DNA of 64,000 nt from Herbinix sp. GTDB taxonomy: Bacteria > Bacillota > Clostridia > Lachnospirales > Lachnospiraceae. The translations under genes and the position numbers were made by a program. The first letter of the stretch is position 1. Each line of letters starts with the position of its first letter. This document shows positions 45,114 through 54,395 of the stretch, in pieces. The DNA lies in contig JAQZBN010000020.1 of the NCBI GenBank assembly GCA_029238935.1, forward strand, positions 1 to 64,000, given 5' to 3'. Under the pieces are notes generated by a model that did not search any database, was not told where the DNA came from, and saw nothing but the letters and a program-made list of their open reading frames with translations.

Positions 45114-45283
45114 TCATTTTCTTGTATTATCAATCATTTCATTGATTGTGTCAACGACTACCTGTGGTTAATCCGATTGAATGAAATGCCCACAGTCTTT
45201 TACATGAAGCAATTAGCTGTATTTCGATAATGTCGCTAAATCGTTTTGATTTATTCCCGGTTGGTACAAACTATCATTTATTA
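45114..45283 (-). pseudogene. Remnant of an alpha/beta hydrolase gene
   Basis: The minus strand reads NDLATLSKYS-stop-LLHVKDCGHFIQSD-stop-PQVVVDTINEMIDNTRK, ending in TGA at 45114. This is the C-terminal end of a haloalkane dehalogenase/epoxide-hydrolase-like protein, including the catalytic-type His in DCGHF. Two in-frame TAA codons (45215-45213 and 45070+100 region, at 45170-45168) each differ by one base from a sense codon expected there. The rest of the gene is gone; the next gene ends at 45284. Confidence 0.75.
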
Positions 45284-45736
45284 TTAGCTTAAAAAGTTAG
45301 AACAAGTAATTCCAACATGAGTTATTCCAAAGATAATACTTGGAATTATCGCAACCGTGTTCTTTAATTTGATGCAAATTAATAAAAAATATAAGGATGG
45401 CAATACCGCTAATCCTACCAATACCCAAGGATATATGATACCGGTATAATAAGTAATCCATAAAGCGTAATAGCCTAGGAGACAAAATAATATAACTCCT
45501 AGTAGGACCTTATTCATTCGATCCCTCTTGTTTTCTTTATGAATAAGAATGGTTAATAACGCAATCATACTATATTGGCTAACATTCTGTACGATCTCTA
45601 TCATTGGGTTGGATGCAGTATTTCCGGCAACCGGATTATTCACAGGGGGATTGATCATCCATATGATATTAGGAAGCATCACTAGCAAAAATGAGAAAAA
45701 CCCCATCGGGGAAAACCCAAATCTATACTTTTTCAT
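45284..45736 (-). CDS. Multi-pass membrane protein, unknown
   Basis: The 150-residue protein has four to five membrane helices with LLVMLPNIIWMINPPVNN near the start and a short Lys/Arg-rich loop HKENKRDRMNK in the middle. This NIIW...PP pattern is seen in small clostridial and bacillar membrane proteins of unknown function. An AGGAG site precedes the ATG. Its stop abuts a decayed hydrolase gene. Confidence 0.72.
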   Translation of the reverse strand: MKKYRFGFSPMGFFSFLLVMLPNIIWMINPPVNNPVAGNTASNPMIEIVQNVSQYSMIALLTILIHKENKRDRMNKVLLGVILFCLLGYYALWITYYTGIIYPWVLVGLAVLPSLYFLLICIKLKNTVAIIPSIIFGITHVGITCSNFLS

Positions 45737-45795
45737 GTCTTTTTCTCCTGTACTTTATTGTATCTACTTTCAGAATGAGTGTTGATCGTTTTTAT

Positions 45796-46305
45796 CTACT
45801 GAATTAAATTTCCTTCCTTATCATAGAAACAATACTCTACCTCGTAATCTTTCTCTGGTAATTTTGATATACTGATGCTTGGATTGTCTGTTACTTCCAG
45901 TTTGATTATTTCATCGATGGAGTCTGTATTATATTTAATTCTTGACTCAATTGTCTTAAGATTTTCATTATGACTAACAACGACCCAATAGGAAGCATAA
46001 TAATCATAAAAGATATCCTTTACTCTAGATATCATCTTATCTTCTTTTTTTACATATTCGAAGGTATAATCACCATTCTTATTTTGTTTAAAAACAGCAA
46101 AACCCTGATCACGATCAGATACATATCCAACGAAACGATAATCATCCACATCCTGCTGAACAAATATAGAAACTTGGTCTATGTCCAACTCTTTTGCTAT
46201 CTTTTTCTCCATGGATGAAACGTCAGGATAGGTTTGATTGCATAATAAACTTAGGAATACTATGATTGCTAAGAATAATCCTAAAACAATGATTCTCCTT
46301 TTCAT
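45796..46305 (-). CDS. Membrane-anchored or secreted protein, unknown
   Basis: A 169-residue protein with one N-terminal hydrophobic helix (RRIIVLGLFLAIIVFLSLLC) and a soluble outer part of mixed strand and helix. The SLLC sequence resembles a lipobox but lacks the small residue before Cys, so lipidation is doubtful. Layout is similar to the protein at 43757 (one helix, about 150 outer residues), but I see no clear sequence match. A GTGAGGTG site precedes the ATG. Confidence 0.68.
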   Translation of the reverse strand: MKRRIIVLGLFLAIIVFLSLLCNQTYPDVSSMEKKIAKELDIDQVSIFVQQDVDDYRFVGYVSDRDQGFAVFKQNKNGDYTFEYVKKEDKMISRVKDIFYDYYASYWVVVSHNENLKTIESRIKYNTDSIDEIIKLEVTDNPSISISKLPEKDYEVEYCFYDKEGNLIQ

Positions 46306-46375
46306 ACAAACACCTCACTTTCGTAAAAGTCGATTACTGATATATTGTGGCAAACTCAGAATAATTTAATTATCA

Positions 46376-47617
46376 CTACTTACCTTTACTTTTCTTATAA
46401 ATTTGTTCAATACATACCTCTAGTGCCTTTGCCGGGTCACATTCAATATCCGGTTTTACTCCAGACACTCCATTACTTGACCCATCCGTATTTAGACCAT
46501 AAAATAAATCAAAACGAAAGATCAAACCACTGTTTGGCAGAGCAAATAGTGCCGGATCGCCATAGGGTTCATCTCCTCCGCTTGCTTCACCCACCAATGT
46601 TGCAAATTTATTTTCCTTACAAAACCCAATGAAGGTAGCAGAAGCAGAAGCATTTTCCCGATCTGTTAAGACATAGATATCTCCTTGAAAAAGAGCTTTC
46701 TCGTTCTCTGCCTTAATGATTGCAGAAGCAGGATAAAAATAATCAAAATTGGATGCGTTAGTACTCAAGCTTTCAAAAGCAGGAAGGTTATCTACTGTAT
46801 TCTCCTTCTTTAATAAAGCTCTTTTCTTCATATAGTTTTTAGAAGCATTGTTATGTAAAGTTTCATCGGTATATAAATAATACATACTGTAGGTTTTATC
46901 TTCTGTGATGTTAGGAATTGCAAAAGCATCATACCAATAGTTGTCACTTCCACCACCATTTCCTCTTACGTCGATGATTAAATTCTTACAGTTTTGATTC
47001 TTCGTTATGAATTCTATAATTTTCTCTGGTTCACTCTTTGCCCGATTCCACTCAAAAGAAGGACACTTTATATACATAACCGTTCCATCATTTATAAGTT
47101 CGAGCTTTAGTTCTTCTTCATTATACTTAGATTGTTCGCTATTTGTGTCTGCAGATAACGAATCTTTTGCTAACTCAAAAGCTCCACTATCCGGATTCAT
47201 TGCACCATACATTGCCTTTGATCTTTTATTAAACAGAACTGTCTTCCAAGGTTTACTATCCTTATATATTTCAGTAAAACTCTTATATGCTTGTGGACCC
47301 AGATAACTAAGATGACCATATCCTAGATTCAGATCGATAAAATACTGCCTGACGATATTTAAAAATTCAATCGTATCTTTGGTCTCCAGGATCTTATTCA
47401 GGTATTCACTTTGTAAGGCTTCTTTCTCAATTCCATCCTCTTCAAGCTCACCCCAATAGGGATAAAGTGAATCCATCGTATCAATCACATAATTAAAATC
47501 CTCCAATTTCATATCCTCTGTCATTACTGCAATATCGTCCTCATAATTAATTTTCTTACAACCGGATAACATCGTTAATGTAATTATTAATAAAATAAAA
47601 ACTATGATTTTTTTCAT
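46376..47617 (-). CDS. S41-family peptidase lipoprotein
   Basis: A tail-specific-protease-type serine peptidase, 413 residues, anchored by the lipobox MLSGC (Cys near 19). The S41 core includes the IIDVRGNGGGSDNYWYDAF strand and the nucleophile Ser in ENASASATFIG, then VGEASGGDEPYGDP. There is no PDZ domain; instead a helical N-terminal part (about 30-120) precedes the core, as in the C-terminal-processing relatives and tricorn-like S41 proteins. The ATG at 47617 follows GGAGGGA; an upstream start 11 codons earlier would spoil the signal peptide. It acts outside the membrane; substrate unknown. Confidence 0.88.
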   Translation of the reverse strand: MKKIIVFILLIITLTMLSGCKKINYEDDIAVMTEDMKLEDFNYVIDTMDSLYPYWGELEEDGIEKEALQSEYLNKILETKDTIEFLNIVRQYFIDLNLGYGHLSYLGPQAYKSFTEIYKDSKPWKTVLFNKRSKAMYGAMNPDSGAFELAKDSLSADTNSEQSKYNEEELKLELINDGTVMYIKCPSFEWNRAKSEPEKIIEFITKNQNCKNLIIDVRGNGGGSDNYWYDAFAIPNITEDKTYSMYYLYTDETLHNNASKNYMKKRALLKKENTVDNLPAFESLSTNASNFDYFYPASAIIKAENEKALFQGDIYVLTDRENASASATFIGFCKENKFATLVGEASGGDEPYGDPALFALPNSGLIFRFDLFYGLNTDGSSNGVSGVKPDIECDPAKALEVCIEQIYKKSKGK

Positions 47618-47685
47618 ATTATCCCTCCAATTGATTTTATTAAAATCCAAATCAACTAATTAAATGTTAAGTTTTTTATTATCTA

Positions 47686-48450
47686 TTAAGAGCCTTGATA
47701 GGATGCTCTCCCTGCCTCTGCATAAAATAAATGCCGAAACCCTGCTTCATAGCATATCTTCTCAGATGTTTTGTGTGCAGGCCATTGAAAACAATTCTTT
47801 AACTGTTGTTCCCTACAGTAATCAGTAACATAAGATAATAGTTCTCTCGCATATCCCTGCTCTCTATGTTCTTTTGAAATTAAGATATAATCAAACCTAC
47901 AGCAATCATAATCTGAAAGGTGAAAGTAAGTAATTGCAACTGCTTTTTCTCCATGATATCCTACAAAAACTCGGTAGCACGGATTGCTGACACTCGCTTT
48001 TATCACATCAATCTCATGTTCTTCCTCAGATGGGATACAGATATCTGATGCAATTCTCTCGTCCCATTTTGTAATCAACTTTATATCTAGTTGATATTTA
48101 CTATTTATCTGATTTTCAGCACTCAAAACCATAAAATTATCCGGACCTTCTATCCAGACCTTATAGCCATGCTGGTGAAAAATAGCTTCATTTTCTTTAA
48201 AATACCCTTCGTCTTCCACTGCCTGATATATGTTAGGATTTATCCTCATCTTTAGATAAAAATCAGTGATCGAAGTTAATACGGTATTTAAATCAGATAC
48301 TCTATCCTTATAAATTAACGCATGATTGCTATCATATGAACTTTTATTTTGTCCATTGTAAAACAAAACTCCATATTCAGTTTCCGTACAATTCGTAAAT
48401 GTCTTTGGAAACATATCTTCTTCTAGTTTAATTGCTTTTATTTGATCCAT
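47686..48450 (-). CDS. GNAT-family N-acetyltransferase, two-part
   Basis: At 254 residues this is larger than a single GNAT domain. Residues 1-125 resemble a degenerate GNAT-like N-terminal half (YDSNHALIYKDRVSDLNTVLTSITDFYLKMRINPNIY), and residues 130-254 contain the active half with SKEHREQGYARELLSYVTDYC. Stops two genes before the plus-strand pair; GAAAGAGG precedes the ATG. Substrate unknown. Confidence 0.85.
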   Translation of the reverse strand: MDQIKAIKLEEDMFPKTFTNCTETEYGVLFYNGQNKSSYDSNHALIYKDRVSDLNTVLTSITDFYLKMRINPNIYQAVEDEGYFKENEAIFHQHGYKVWIEGPDNFMVLSAENQINSKYQLDIKLITKWDERIASDICIPSEEEHEIDVIKASVSNPCYRVFVGYHGEKAVAITYFHLSDYDCCRFDYILISKEHREQGYARELLSYVTDYCREQQLKNCFQWPAHKTSEKICYEAGFRHLFYAEAGRASYQGS

Positions 48451-48714
48451 GAGACAGCCTCTTTCTTAATATCGTACTCTGCTTGCACCAATTCATATTC
48501 CTTATTTTACCACAGTCATTTCATAATTTCTACCTGCTAAATCCTACGTTATATACTAGTGAAATGGGATGCTAGTAACTAACTCAGTAATGACATTCCT
48601 GTAGAAGGCAAGCATTACATTAATTTCAGAAAAAACATGGAGCTATATGGGTTATAATGCTAACCCTCTATATTCAATAAACTTTTCTATATTTACTTTT
48701 CCTAATTGCAATAA

Positions 48715-48744
48715 TTGATTTTCAGTACATACTTGCAGTATAAT
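48715..48744 (+). promoter_or_regulatory. Promoter of the 48795-49486 pair
   Basis: TTGATT (48715-48720), 18-base spacer, perfect TATAAT (48739-48744), about 45 bases before the ribosome site of the gene at 48795. The 48451-48714 sequence shows no supported gene. Confidence 0.7.
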
Positions 48745-48794
48745 ATTACCATGTTTTGCATATCAATGTTTTAGTTTGTTTATATGGAGGCAAG

Positions 48795-49118
48795 ATGAGA
48801 AGAAGAAAAAAATTATTCATTGTTATAATGAGTCTATTAACTATAATCGGACTATTTCTGTTTGAAATGAATTCATATTCAAAAACTTATGGATCTTTTT
48901 GGATAACCGATAAAAAGATTGTTAATGATAAGTACTTTATTTCAGTTGGTTATCATGAGCCATGGATTCAATTAGAATGCACCAAGCAGGTGTATACCAA
49001 CGTAATTTTAGATGATAGAGTTCGATATAAAATGTTTTTTAAAACTAAAGTGCATTACCCATATGTAGGGAAATTAATAAATATAGATATGGAAAACATT
49101 TATGACGTTAGGGACTGA
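48795..49118 (+). CDS. Small membrane-anchored protein, unknown
   Basis: A 107-residue protein with a basic start RRRKKLF, one membrane helix (about 6-24) and an 80-residue outer domain. No family recognised. The ATG at 48795 is just after GGAGG (short spacing of four); an ATG 13 codons upstream has no ribosome site and is rejected. It is the first of two plus-strand genes in a region otherwise on the minus strand. Confidence 0.65.
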   Translation: MRRRKKLFIVIMSLLTIIGLFLFEMNSYSKTYGSFWITDKKIVNDKYFISVGYHEPWIQLECTKQVYTNVILDDRVRYKMFFKTKVHYPYVGKLINIDMENIYDVRD

Positions 49119-49165
49119 ATAACTCTTATAAGTATCACAATAAATGCTCAGAAAGGAGAACTCTT

Positions 49166-49486
49166 ATGGTTGTTGTAAAGAAAATACTAATAACTGTCTA
49201 TATAATAGGTGTTATTTGTGTTTGCGCCTTATTAGGTAGAATGATGATTGGTGGTAACAACCTAATCAACCCCGATGCTATGTTGCCCATAACTTATTTT
49301 GAAAATAGTTCTATTCTTTTAGCAATCGGTTCTTTCCCAATGAGCATTGTTAGTTACTTATTGTACAGAGAGTTTCGTAATAAAAAAGCACTTCTATTAT
49401 TTATTCCATCAATCATTACTGTTTGCTGTATTGTATATTGGATTGGAGTTATTGGCCTAGGCTTTATTAATACGTTTATACCATGA
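49166..49486 (+). CDS. Three-TM membrane protein, unknown
   Basis: A 106-residue protein with three membrane helices (about 6-28, 46-66 and 77-100). It follows the previous gene by 47 bases and has an AAAGGAG site, so the two likely form an operon. No family recognised. A weak terminator-like hairpin (49563-49585, one mismatch, followed by T6) comes after it. Confidence 0.68.
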   Translation: MVVVKKILITVYIIGVICVCALLGRMMIGGNNLINPDAMLPITYFENSSILLAIGSFPMSIVSYLLYREFRNKKALLLFIPSIITVCCIVYWIGVIGLGFINTFIP

Positions 49487-49599
49487 TAAAACATTATTTA
49501 TTACTATATCAAAATAGCTATTAATAAAAATTAATCAATCATTATCAGCGTCTGTTTTGATAAAGCCTTACATAAGCCTTTTTTATTCGCCTATAACAT

Positions 49600-49644
49600 A
49601 AAAAGATCTTACCTCCATAACGTAACATTACGAAAGATAAGATC
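49600..49644 (-). terminator. Terminator of the DUF2164-like gene
   Basis: GATCTTA/TAAGATC arms (49644-49638 and 49611-49605 on the minus strand) with an inner GTAA hairpin, followed by TTTTT. Confidence 0.65.
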
Positions 49645-49655
49645 ATACCGTTCCA

Positions 49656-49910
49656 TTATTTATATATCGTATAAAAATCCGCTTCCACATCATCCATACG
49701 AGTTTGATACCAGCGTTTCACATCATCCAAAGCTTTGTTATATATGATCTTTCCCAAATCTTCTAAGAAAAAATCCAAAAGACCTTCTGATGCAATTATG
49801 CCGATCTGTTCCTCCCGTTCTCTTTCGTAGTAATCCTTTATTTCATCCAGCATTTTTCTTTTCTCCTCACTGGATAATTGGATTTTATATAAATCCTGCT
49901 TTTTATTCAT
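49656..49910 (-). CDS. DUF2164-type small protein
   Basis: An 84-residue protein with KIQLSSEEKRKMLDEIKDYYEREREEQIGIIASEGLLDFFLEDLGKIIYNKALDDV, which matches the DUF2164 family of small cytoplasmic proteins of unknown role. The ATG at 49910 is about nine bases after AAAGGTG; starts upstream either touch the site or lie before it. Alone, with its own terminator. Confidence 0.82.
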   Translation of the reverse strand: MNKKQDLYKIQLSSEEKRKMLDEIKDYYEREREEQIGIIASEGLLDFFLEDLGKIIYNKALDDVKRWYQTRMDDVEADFYTIYK

Positions 49911-50020
49911 TATTTGCATCACCTTTCCTTTTCTTAGATATAGCCTTACCAATGTGAATAACAGATCATATAGCCTATATTTTTACAGCTTTATTACATA
50001 TTGATCCAATTATATAATAC

Positions 50021-50065
50021 GAGGAGCTGCATTACAATAACAACTGTTATCGTAATCAGCTCCTC
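50021..50065. terminator. Strong hairpin after the ABC exporter genes
   Basis: GAGGAGCTG/CAGCTCCTC arms with an inner ATTAC/GTAAT and ATAAC/GTTAT stem (50021-50065). T-rich sequence follows on the plus strand; on the minus strand, where the exporter genes end at 50163, the tail is less T-rich. Probably bidirectional. Confidence 0.65.
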
Positions 50066-50162
50066 TATTTTATTTATTTTGCTATATATGATTCGTCATA
50101 GATCTAACCAAAAAGTGCTTTAAAGAAATTATTTTTTCTATTATAAATAATTATCCAGATCA

Positions 50163-52049
50163 CTATGCTGTCTTCTCAAACTGTGAGTTATACAACTTCG
50201 CATAGAATCCACCCTTTGCAAGCAGTTCTTCGTGGTTACCTTGTTCTACGATATCTCCTTCATTCATAACCAGAATTAAATCAGCATCACGGATCGTAGA
50301 CAAGCGGTGTGCAATAATGAAGCTGGTTCTTCCTCTCATCAAATTATCCATTGCTTTCTGAATACGGATTTCTGTTCTCGTATCTACGGAGCTGGTTGCT
50401 TCATCTAGAATTAAGATCTTCGGATCTGCAAGGATTGCACGAGCTATGGTTAAGAGCTGTTTCTGTCCTTGGGATACATTGTTTGCCTCTTCATTCAGCT
50501 CCATATTATAACCATCCGGTAAAGTGGAGATAAAGTGATGAACGTGAGCTGCTTTCGCTGCTGCATATACTTCTTCATCGGTGGCTGTGAGTTTGCCGTA
50601 GCGAATATTTTCTTTGATACTACCGTTAAATAACCAGGCATCCTGTAGAACCATACCGAAGGCATTTCTTAATTCATTGCGGTTAAAGTCTTTAATGTTA
50701 TATCCATCAATCAGAATGGCACCTTCATTGATGTCATAGAAACGCATCAGTAGTTTTACCATTGTAGTTTTGCCGGCACCGGTAGGTCCAACAATTGCAA
50801 CCTTCTGACCATGATATACCTTAGCACTGAAGTTATTGATAATGATTTTATCCGGATTGTAACCAAAATGTACATTCTTAAATTCAACATTACCTTTTAC
50901 CATATCCGTGGATACCGGATTTTCAACACTTTGACTCTCTTCCTCTTCCTCAAGGAATTCAAATACACGTTCCGCTGCTGCCGCTGTGGACTGGAACATA
51001 TTTGCTACCTGGGTCAACTGAGTGATCGGCATGGTAAAGTTTCTTACATACTGGATAAAGGATTGGATCTGTCCGATTTCTATCTTACCTTTGATTGTAA
51101 GATATCCACCAAGGATTGCAACTCCTACATAACCTAAGTTGCCGACGAAGGTCATAATCGGATGCATTAAACCGGAGAGGAATTGCGACATCCATGCTGT
51201 TTCGTACAACTGATCATTCTTTTCGTCAAATTCCTTCGTTACATCCTCTTCTTTATTAAATGCTTTAACAATATTATGTCCGCCAAAAACTTCTTCTACC
51301 TGGCCGTTTACATGACCGAGGTATTCTTGCTGCTTACTGAAATATACTTGAGACTTCTTGATAATTCCACTGACCAAACCAATGGAGATCGGTAGAATAA
51401 GAAGAGCCAACAATGTCATTGGAACACTAATTCTTATCATCATGATCAGTACACCGATGATAGAGATCACGGATGTAATCAACTGAGTCATACTTTGGTT
51501 CAAGCTTTGACTTAAAGTATCAATATCGTTGGTTACTCTTGATAATATCTCTCCGTGGGTCTTTGTTTCAAAATAATTCATTGGCATACGATGGATCTTC
51601 TCAGAGATTTCTCTTCTAAATTTATAAGTAATCTTTTGAGATATACCTGACATTACATAACCTTGAACAAAGGAAAACACCGCACTGGTTACATACAAAA
51701 TGATTAAAGTAATTAAAATACTGCCTAGCTTATCAAAGTCAATACCGGAACCACCCTTGATTTTATCCACCAAACCATTAAAGATCTCCGTCGTTGCATC
51801 ACCCATAATGGAGGGACCAATGATAGAAAATATTGTACTTCCAATGGCAAAAATAATAACTATGATAAATCCAATCTTAAAATGAAACAGATGGCTGAAT
51901 AATTTTTTCATGGTACCTTTAAAATCTTTTGCTTTTTCTCCGGGAGCACCCATTCCTCCCGGTCCCATACCGCCTGGTCCCATTCTTCTTGGGCCCATTT
52001 TTCTTGCAGCGGATGGATTACTTTCTTTCTTCATCTCTTCCTTACTCAT
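50163..52049 (-). CDS. ABC exporter half-transporter, catalytically complete partner
   Basis: The 628-residue half-transporter has six membrane helices (about 50-380) and a C-terminal ATPase with GPTGAGKTT, signature VSQGQKQL, and Walker B ending LDEATSSVD, so the catalytic Glu is present. The cytoplasmic N-terminus carries a short Met-Gly-Pro repeat (RRMGPGGMGPGGMGAPG, about 21-37). Its start overlaps the end of the 747-residue partner by eight bases, so the two are translated together as a heterodimeric multidrug-type exporter. The gene lies last in the MarR-exporter unit; a strong hairpin follows. Confidence 0.93.
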   Translation of the reverse strand: MSKEEMKKESNPSAARKMGPRRMGPGGMGPGGMGAPGEKAKDFKGTMKKLFSHLFHFKIGFIIVIIFAIGSTIFSIIGPSIMGDATTEIFNGLVDKIKGGSGIDFDKLGSILITLIILYVTSAVFSFVQGYVMSGISQKITYKFRREISEKIHRMPMNYFETKTHGEILSRVTNDIDTLSQSLNQSMTQLITSVISIIGVLIMMIRISVPMTLLALLILPISIGLVSGIIKKSQVYFSKQQEYLGHVNGQVEEVFGGHNIVKAFNKEEDVTKEFDEKNDQLYETAWMSQFLSGLMHPIMTFVGNLGYVGVAILGGYLTIKGKIEIGQIQSFIQYVRNFTMPITQLTQVANMFQSTAAAAERVFEFLEEEEESQSVENPVSTDMVKGNVEFKNVHFGYNPDKIIINNFSAKVYHGQKVAIVGPTGAGKTTMVKLLMRFYDINEGAILIDGYNIKDFNRNELRNAFGMVLQDAWLFNGSIKENIRYGKLTATDEEVYAAAKAAHVHHFISTLPDGYNMELNEEANNVSQGQKQLLTIARAILADPKILILDEATSSVDTRTEIRIQKAMDNLMRGRTSFIIAHRLSTIRDADLILVMNEGDIVEQGNHEELLAKGGFYAKLYNSQFEKTA

Positions 52050-54285
52050 GGTCTAATTCCTCCTTTGATAATTGAGAGGCTGCTATTTGCTGATATACAT
52101 CACAGTTTTTCAATAATTCCTTATGAGTTCCTTTTCCAACGATACGGCCTTCATCAAGAACCAAAATCTGTTCCGCATTCATAATGGTACTAATTCTCTG
52201 TGCTACGATGATAACTGTACTTCCGGCTAATTCATCCTTTAAAGCCTTACGAAGGGTAACATCAGTTTTATAGTCAAGAGCAGAAAAGCTATCATCAAAG
52301 ATATATACTTCAGGATCATTTGCAATCGCTCTTGCGATCGATAATCTTTGCTTTTGCCCTCCGGATACGTTAGTTCCTCCTTCAGAGATTGCTGTTTGGT
52401 AACCTTCCGGTTTATTATCAATAAATTCAGTTGCCTGAGCTATTCTAGCTGCTCGCTTCATTGCTTCTTCTGATGCATCAAGATCACCAAACTTAATATT
52501 GGATTCGATCGTTCCTGAGAATAATACACCTTTCTGCGGTACATAACCGATCTTATCTCTTAAACTGTGCTGACTCATCTTTCTGATATCAACGCCATCA
52601 ACTAAGATACTTCCCTTAGACACATCATAAAATCTTGGAATGAGATTGATTAAAGTAGATTTACCACTACCGGTACTACCTATAATTGCAGTGGTTTCAC
52701 CACTTTTTGCTGTGAAGTTGATATCTATTAATACATCTTCATCGGCGTTTGGATAACGGAAGGAAACATCTTTAAATTCAACTAAGCCTTTTACTTTCAT
52801 ATCCACCGCAACATCTGTCTTAGGATCTTGAATTACTATTTCAGTCTGCAAGATCTCATCAATACGCTTAGCCGATACACTGGCTCTTGGAAGCATAATG
52901 GATACCATCGTTAGCATTAAGAATGACATAATGATCTGCATGGTATATTGAATGAATGCCATCATATCACCTACCTGCATCTCACCTGTATTAATTCCGT
53001 CAGCACCAACCCAGATAATTAAGATAGAAACTAAATTCATGATTAACATCATCGCTGGGAACATAAAGGTCATCGCACGATTAACAAAGAGACTGTTCTT
53101 TGTTAAATCTATATTTGCTCCATCAAACCTTTTCTTCTCATGCTCCTGTGTGCTAAAAGCACGGATAACCGGAAGACCTGTGATGATTTCACGCATTACA
53201 AGGTTAATTCGATCCACCAGCTTTTGCATTTTCTTAAACTTAGGCATTACTATTGTAAATAAAATTATAATGATAACAAAAATTGCTCCTACACCAACTG
53301 CCAAGATCCAAGCCATGGAATTATTGGTGTTCACCACCTTAATGATACCTCCGATGGCTAAGATTGGTGAGTAGATTACAATACGTAGCAGCATAACCGC
53401 CAGCATCTGTACCTGTTGAATATCGTTTGTACTTCTCGTAATTAAGGATGCAGTAGAAAATTTATCCATCTCTGTATTGGAAAATGCTACAACCTTATGG
53501 AATACCTTGCTTCTAAGTTCCTTACCCCATCTTGCTGCAATTCTTGCTGCAAAGAAGGTAACCGCTACGGAAGCTACCATGGCTAGTAGTGCAAGTGCAA
53601 GCATCTTAGCTCCAGCAATTAGAATATATCTGGTCTGAATTGCTCCGACGTCAAGACCTACGGCTTCATACTCAGCCTTCACGAAGGTGATTGAAGTCTG
53701 ATTAATGATCATCTGAGGCATCTCAGAAAATTGCTTTGTTACCCCGTCTAGAAAAGCAGCTTTGCCTTCCGCCGGTATCATCGTAAGAATGGTAAATACA
53801 TCGGTATCCGCCGGGATTGCGCCTTCCGGCATATTAGCTGTTAGCTGTTGCTTCATCTGAGCCTGCATATCTTCATCATGTTCTAAGCTGTATACCATCA
53901 TCATTGGTATGGACATGATCTCTGCTAATCGGTCTTCCTCTTCTCCATTCCATTCATAGAGTTCCTCCGTATTTAACAAAGGATACTCTTCTAAGTAATC
54001 TTCCTTTTCATCAGAAGTTAATTCCTCTTTGTTAAGTAATTTGTAATGGTTAAGAAGATATTCTGTATCCTCCTGATTCATAAATAGAGATAACCGTTCC
54101 ATCTCCGTTTTTCTTATGACATCCGGTACAAAACTATCAATTCCTCCTTGTTGAATACCGACATTAACGATGTCTGAGGTATATGCCGGTAATGAAAGAT
54201 CACAATTAGCCTGGATGACCAGTAGAATTGCAACCGCAATGATTGGAATAATCATTCTTTTCAATTGTTTGATTAATGCGAACAT
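52042..54285 (-). CDS. ABC exporter half-transporter with degenerate site and large outer loop
   Basis: The 747-residue partner has the Walker A GSTGSGKST and signature VSGGQKQRL, but Walker B ends in IFDDSFSALD: Asp replaces the catalytic Glu, the asymmetric arrangement of heterodimeric exporters such as TM287/288 and BmrCD. Between the first and second membrane helix an acidic, helical insert of about 180 residues (30-215) should face outside. The insert is seen in a recognised subset of Firmicute exporters, but what it does is unknown. AAAGGAAG precedes the ATG. Upstream lies the marR gene, 110 bases away on the same strand. Confidence 0.92.
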   Translation of the reverse strand: MFALIKQLKRMIIPIIAVAILLVIQANCDLSLPAYTSDIVNVGIQQGGIDSFVPDVIRKTEMERLSLFMNQEDTEYLLNHYKLLNKEELTSDEKEDYLEEYPLLNTEELYEWNGEEEDRLAEIMSIPMMMVYSLEHDEDMQAQMKQQLTANMPEGAIPADTDVFTILTMIPAEGKAAFLDGVTKQFSEMPQMIINQTSITFVKAEYEAVGLDVGAIQTRYILIAGAKMLALALLAMVASVAVTFFAARIAARWGKELRSKVFHKVVAFSNTEMDKFSTASLITRSTNDIQQVQMLAVMLLRIVIYSPILAIGGIIKVVNTNNSMAWILAVGVGAIFVIIIILFTIVMPKFKKMQKLVDRINLVMREIITGLPVIRAFSTQEHEKKRFDGANIDLTKNSLFVNRAMTFMFPAMMLIMNLVSILIIWVGADGINTGEMQVGDMMAFIQYTMQIIMSFLMLTMVSIMLPRASVSAKRIDEILQTEIVIQDPKTDVAVDMKVKGLVEFKDVSFRYPNADEDVLIDINFTAKSGETTAIIGSTGSGKSTLINLIPRFYDVSKGSILVDGVDIRKMSQHSLRDKIGYVPQKGVLFSGTIESNIKFGDLDASEEAMKRAARIAQATEFIDNKPEGYQTAISEGGTNVSGGQKQRLSIARAIANDPEVYIFDDSFSALDYKTDVTLRKALKDELAGSTVIIVAQRISTIMNAEQILVLDEGRIVGKGTHKELLKNCDVYQQIAASQLSKEELDHE

Positions 54286-54395
54286 ATTGTCTTCCTTTCT
54301 GATGTTAATCAGTATCTATAAATTGTTATTCAAAATAAATCCCCTTCGTTTACTGCCCAAAATGATATTTTTGCAAATTCACTTCTACCTTCATA

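Noticed and set aside
48756..48794. Upstream ATG for the small membrane protein at 48795
   Set aside because: No ribosome site; the GGAGG lies after it and serves the ATG at 48795.
26872..49910. Integron-like cassette array
   Set aside because: Gaps are of very different length, several genes are only about 30 bases apart, and no attC-like inverted repeats or integrase gene are visible.
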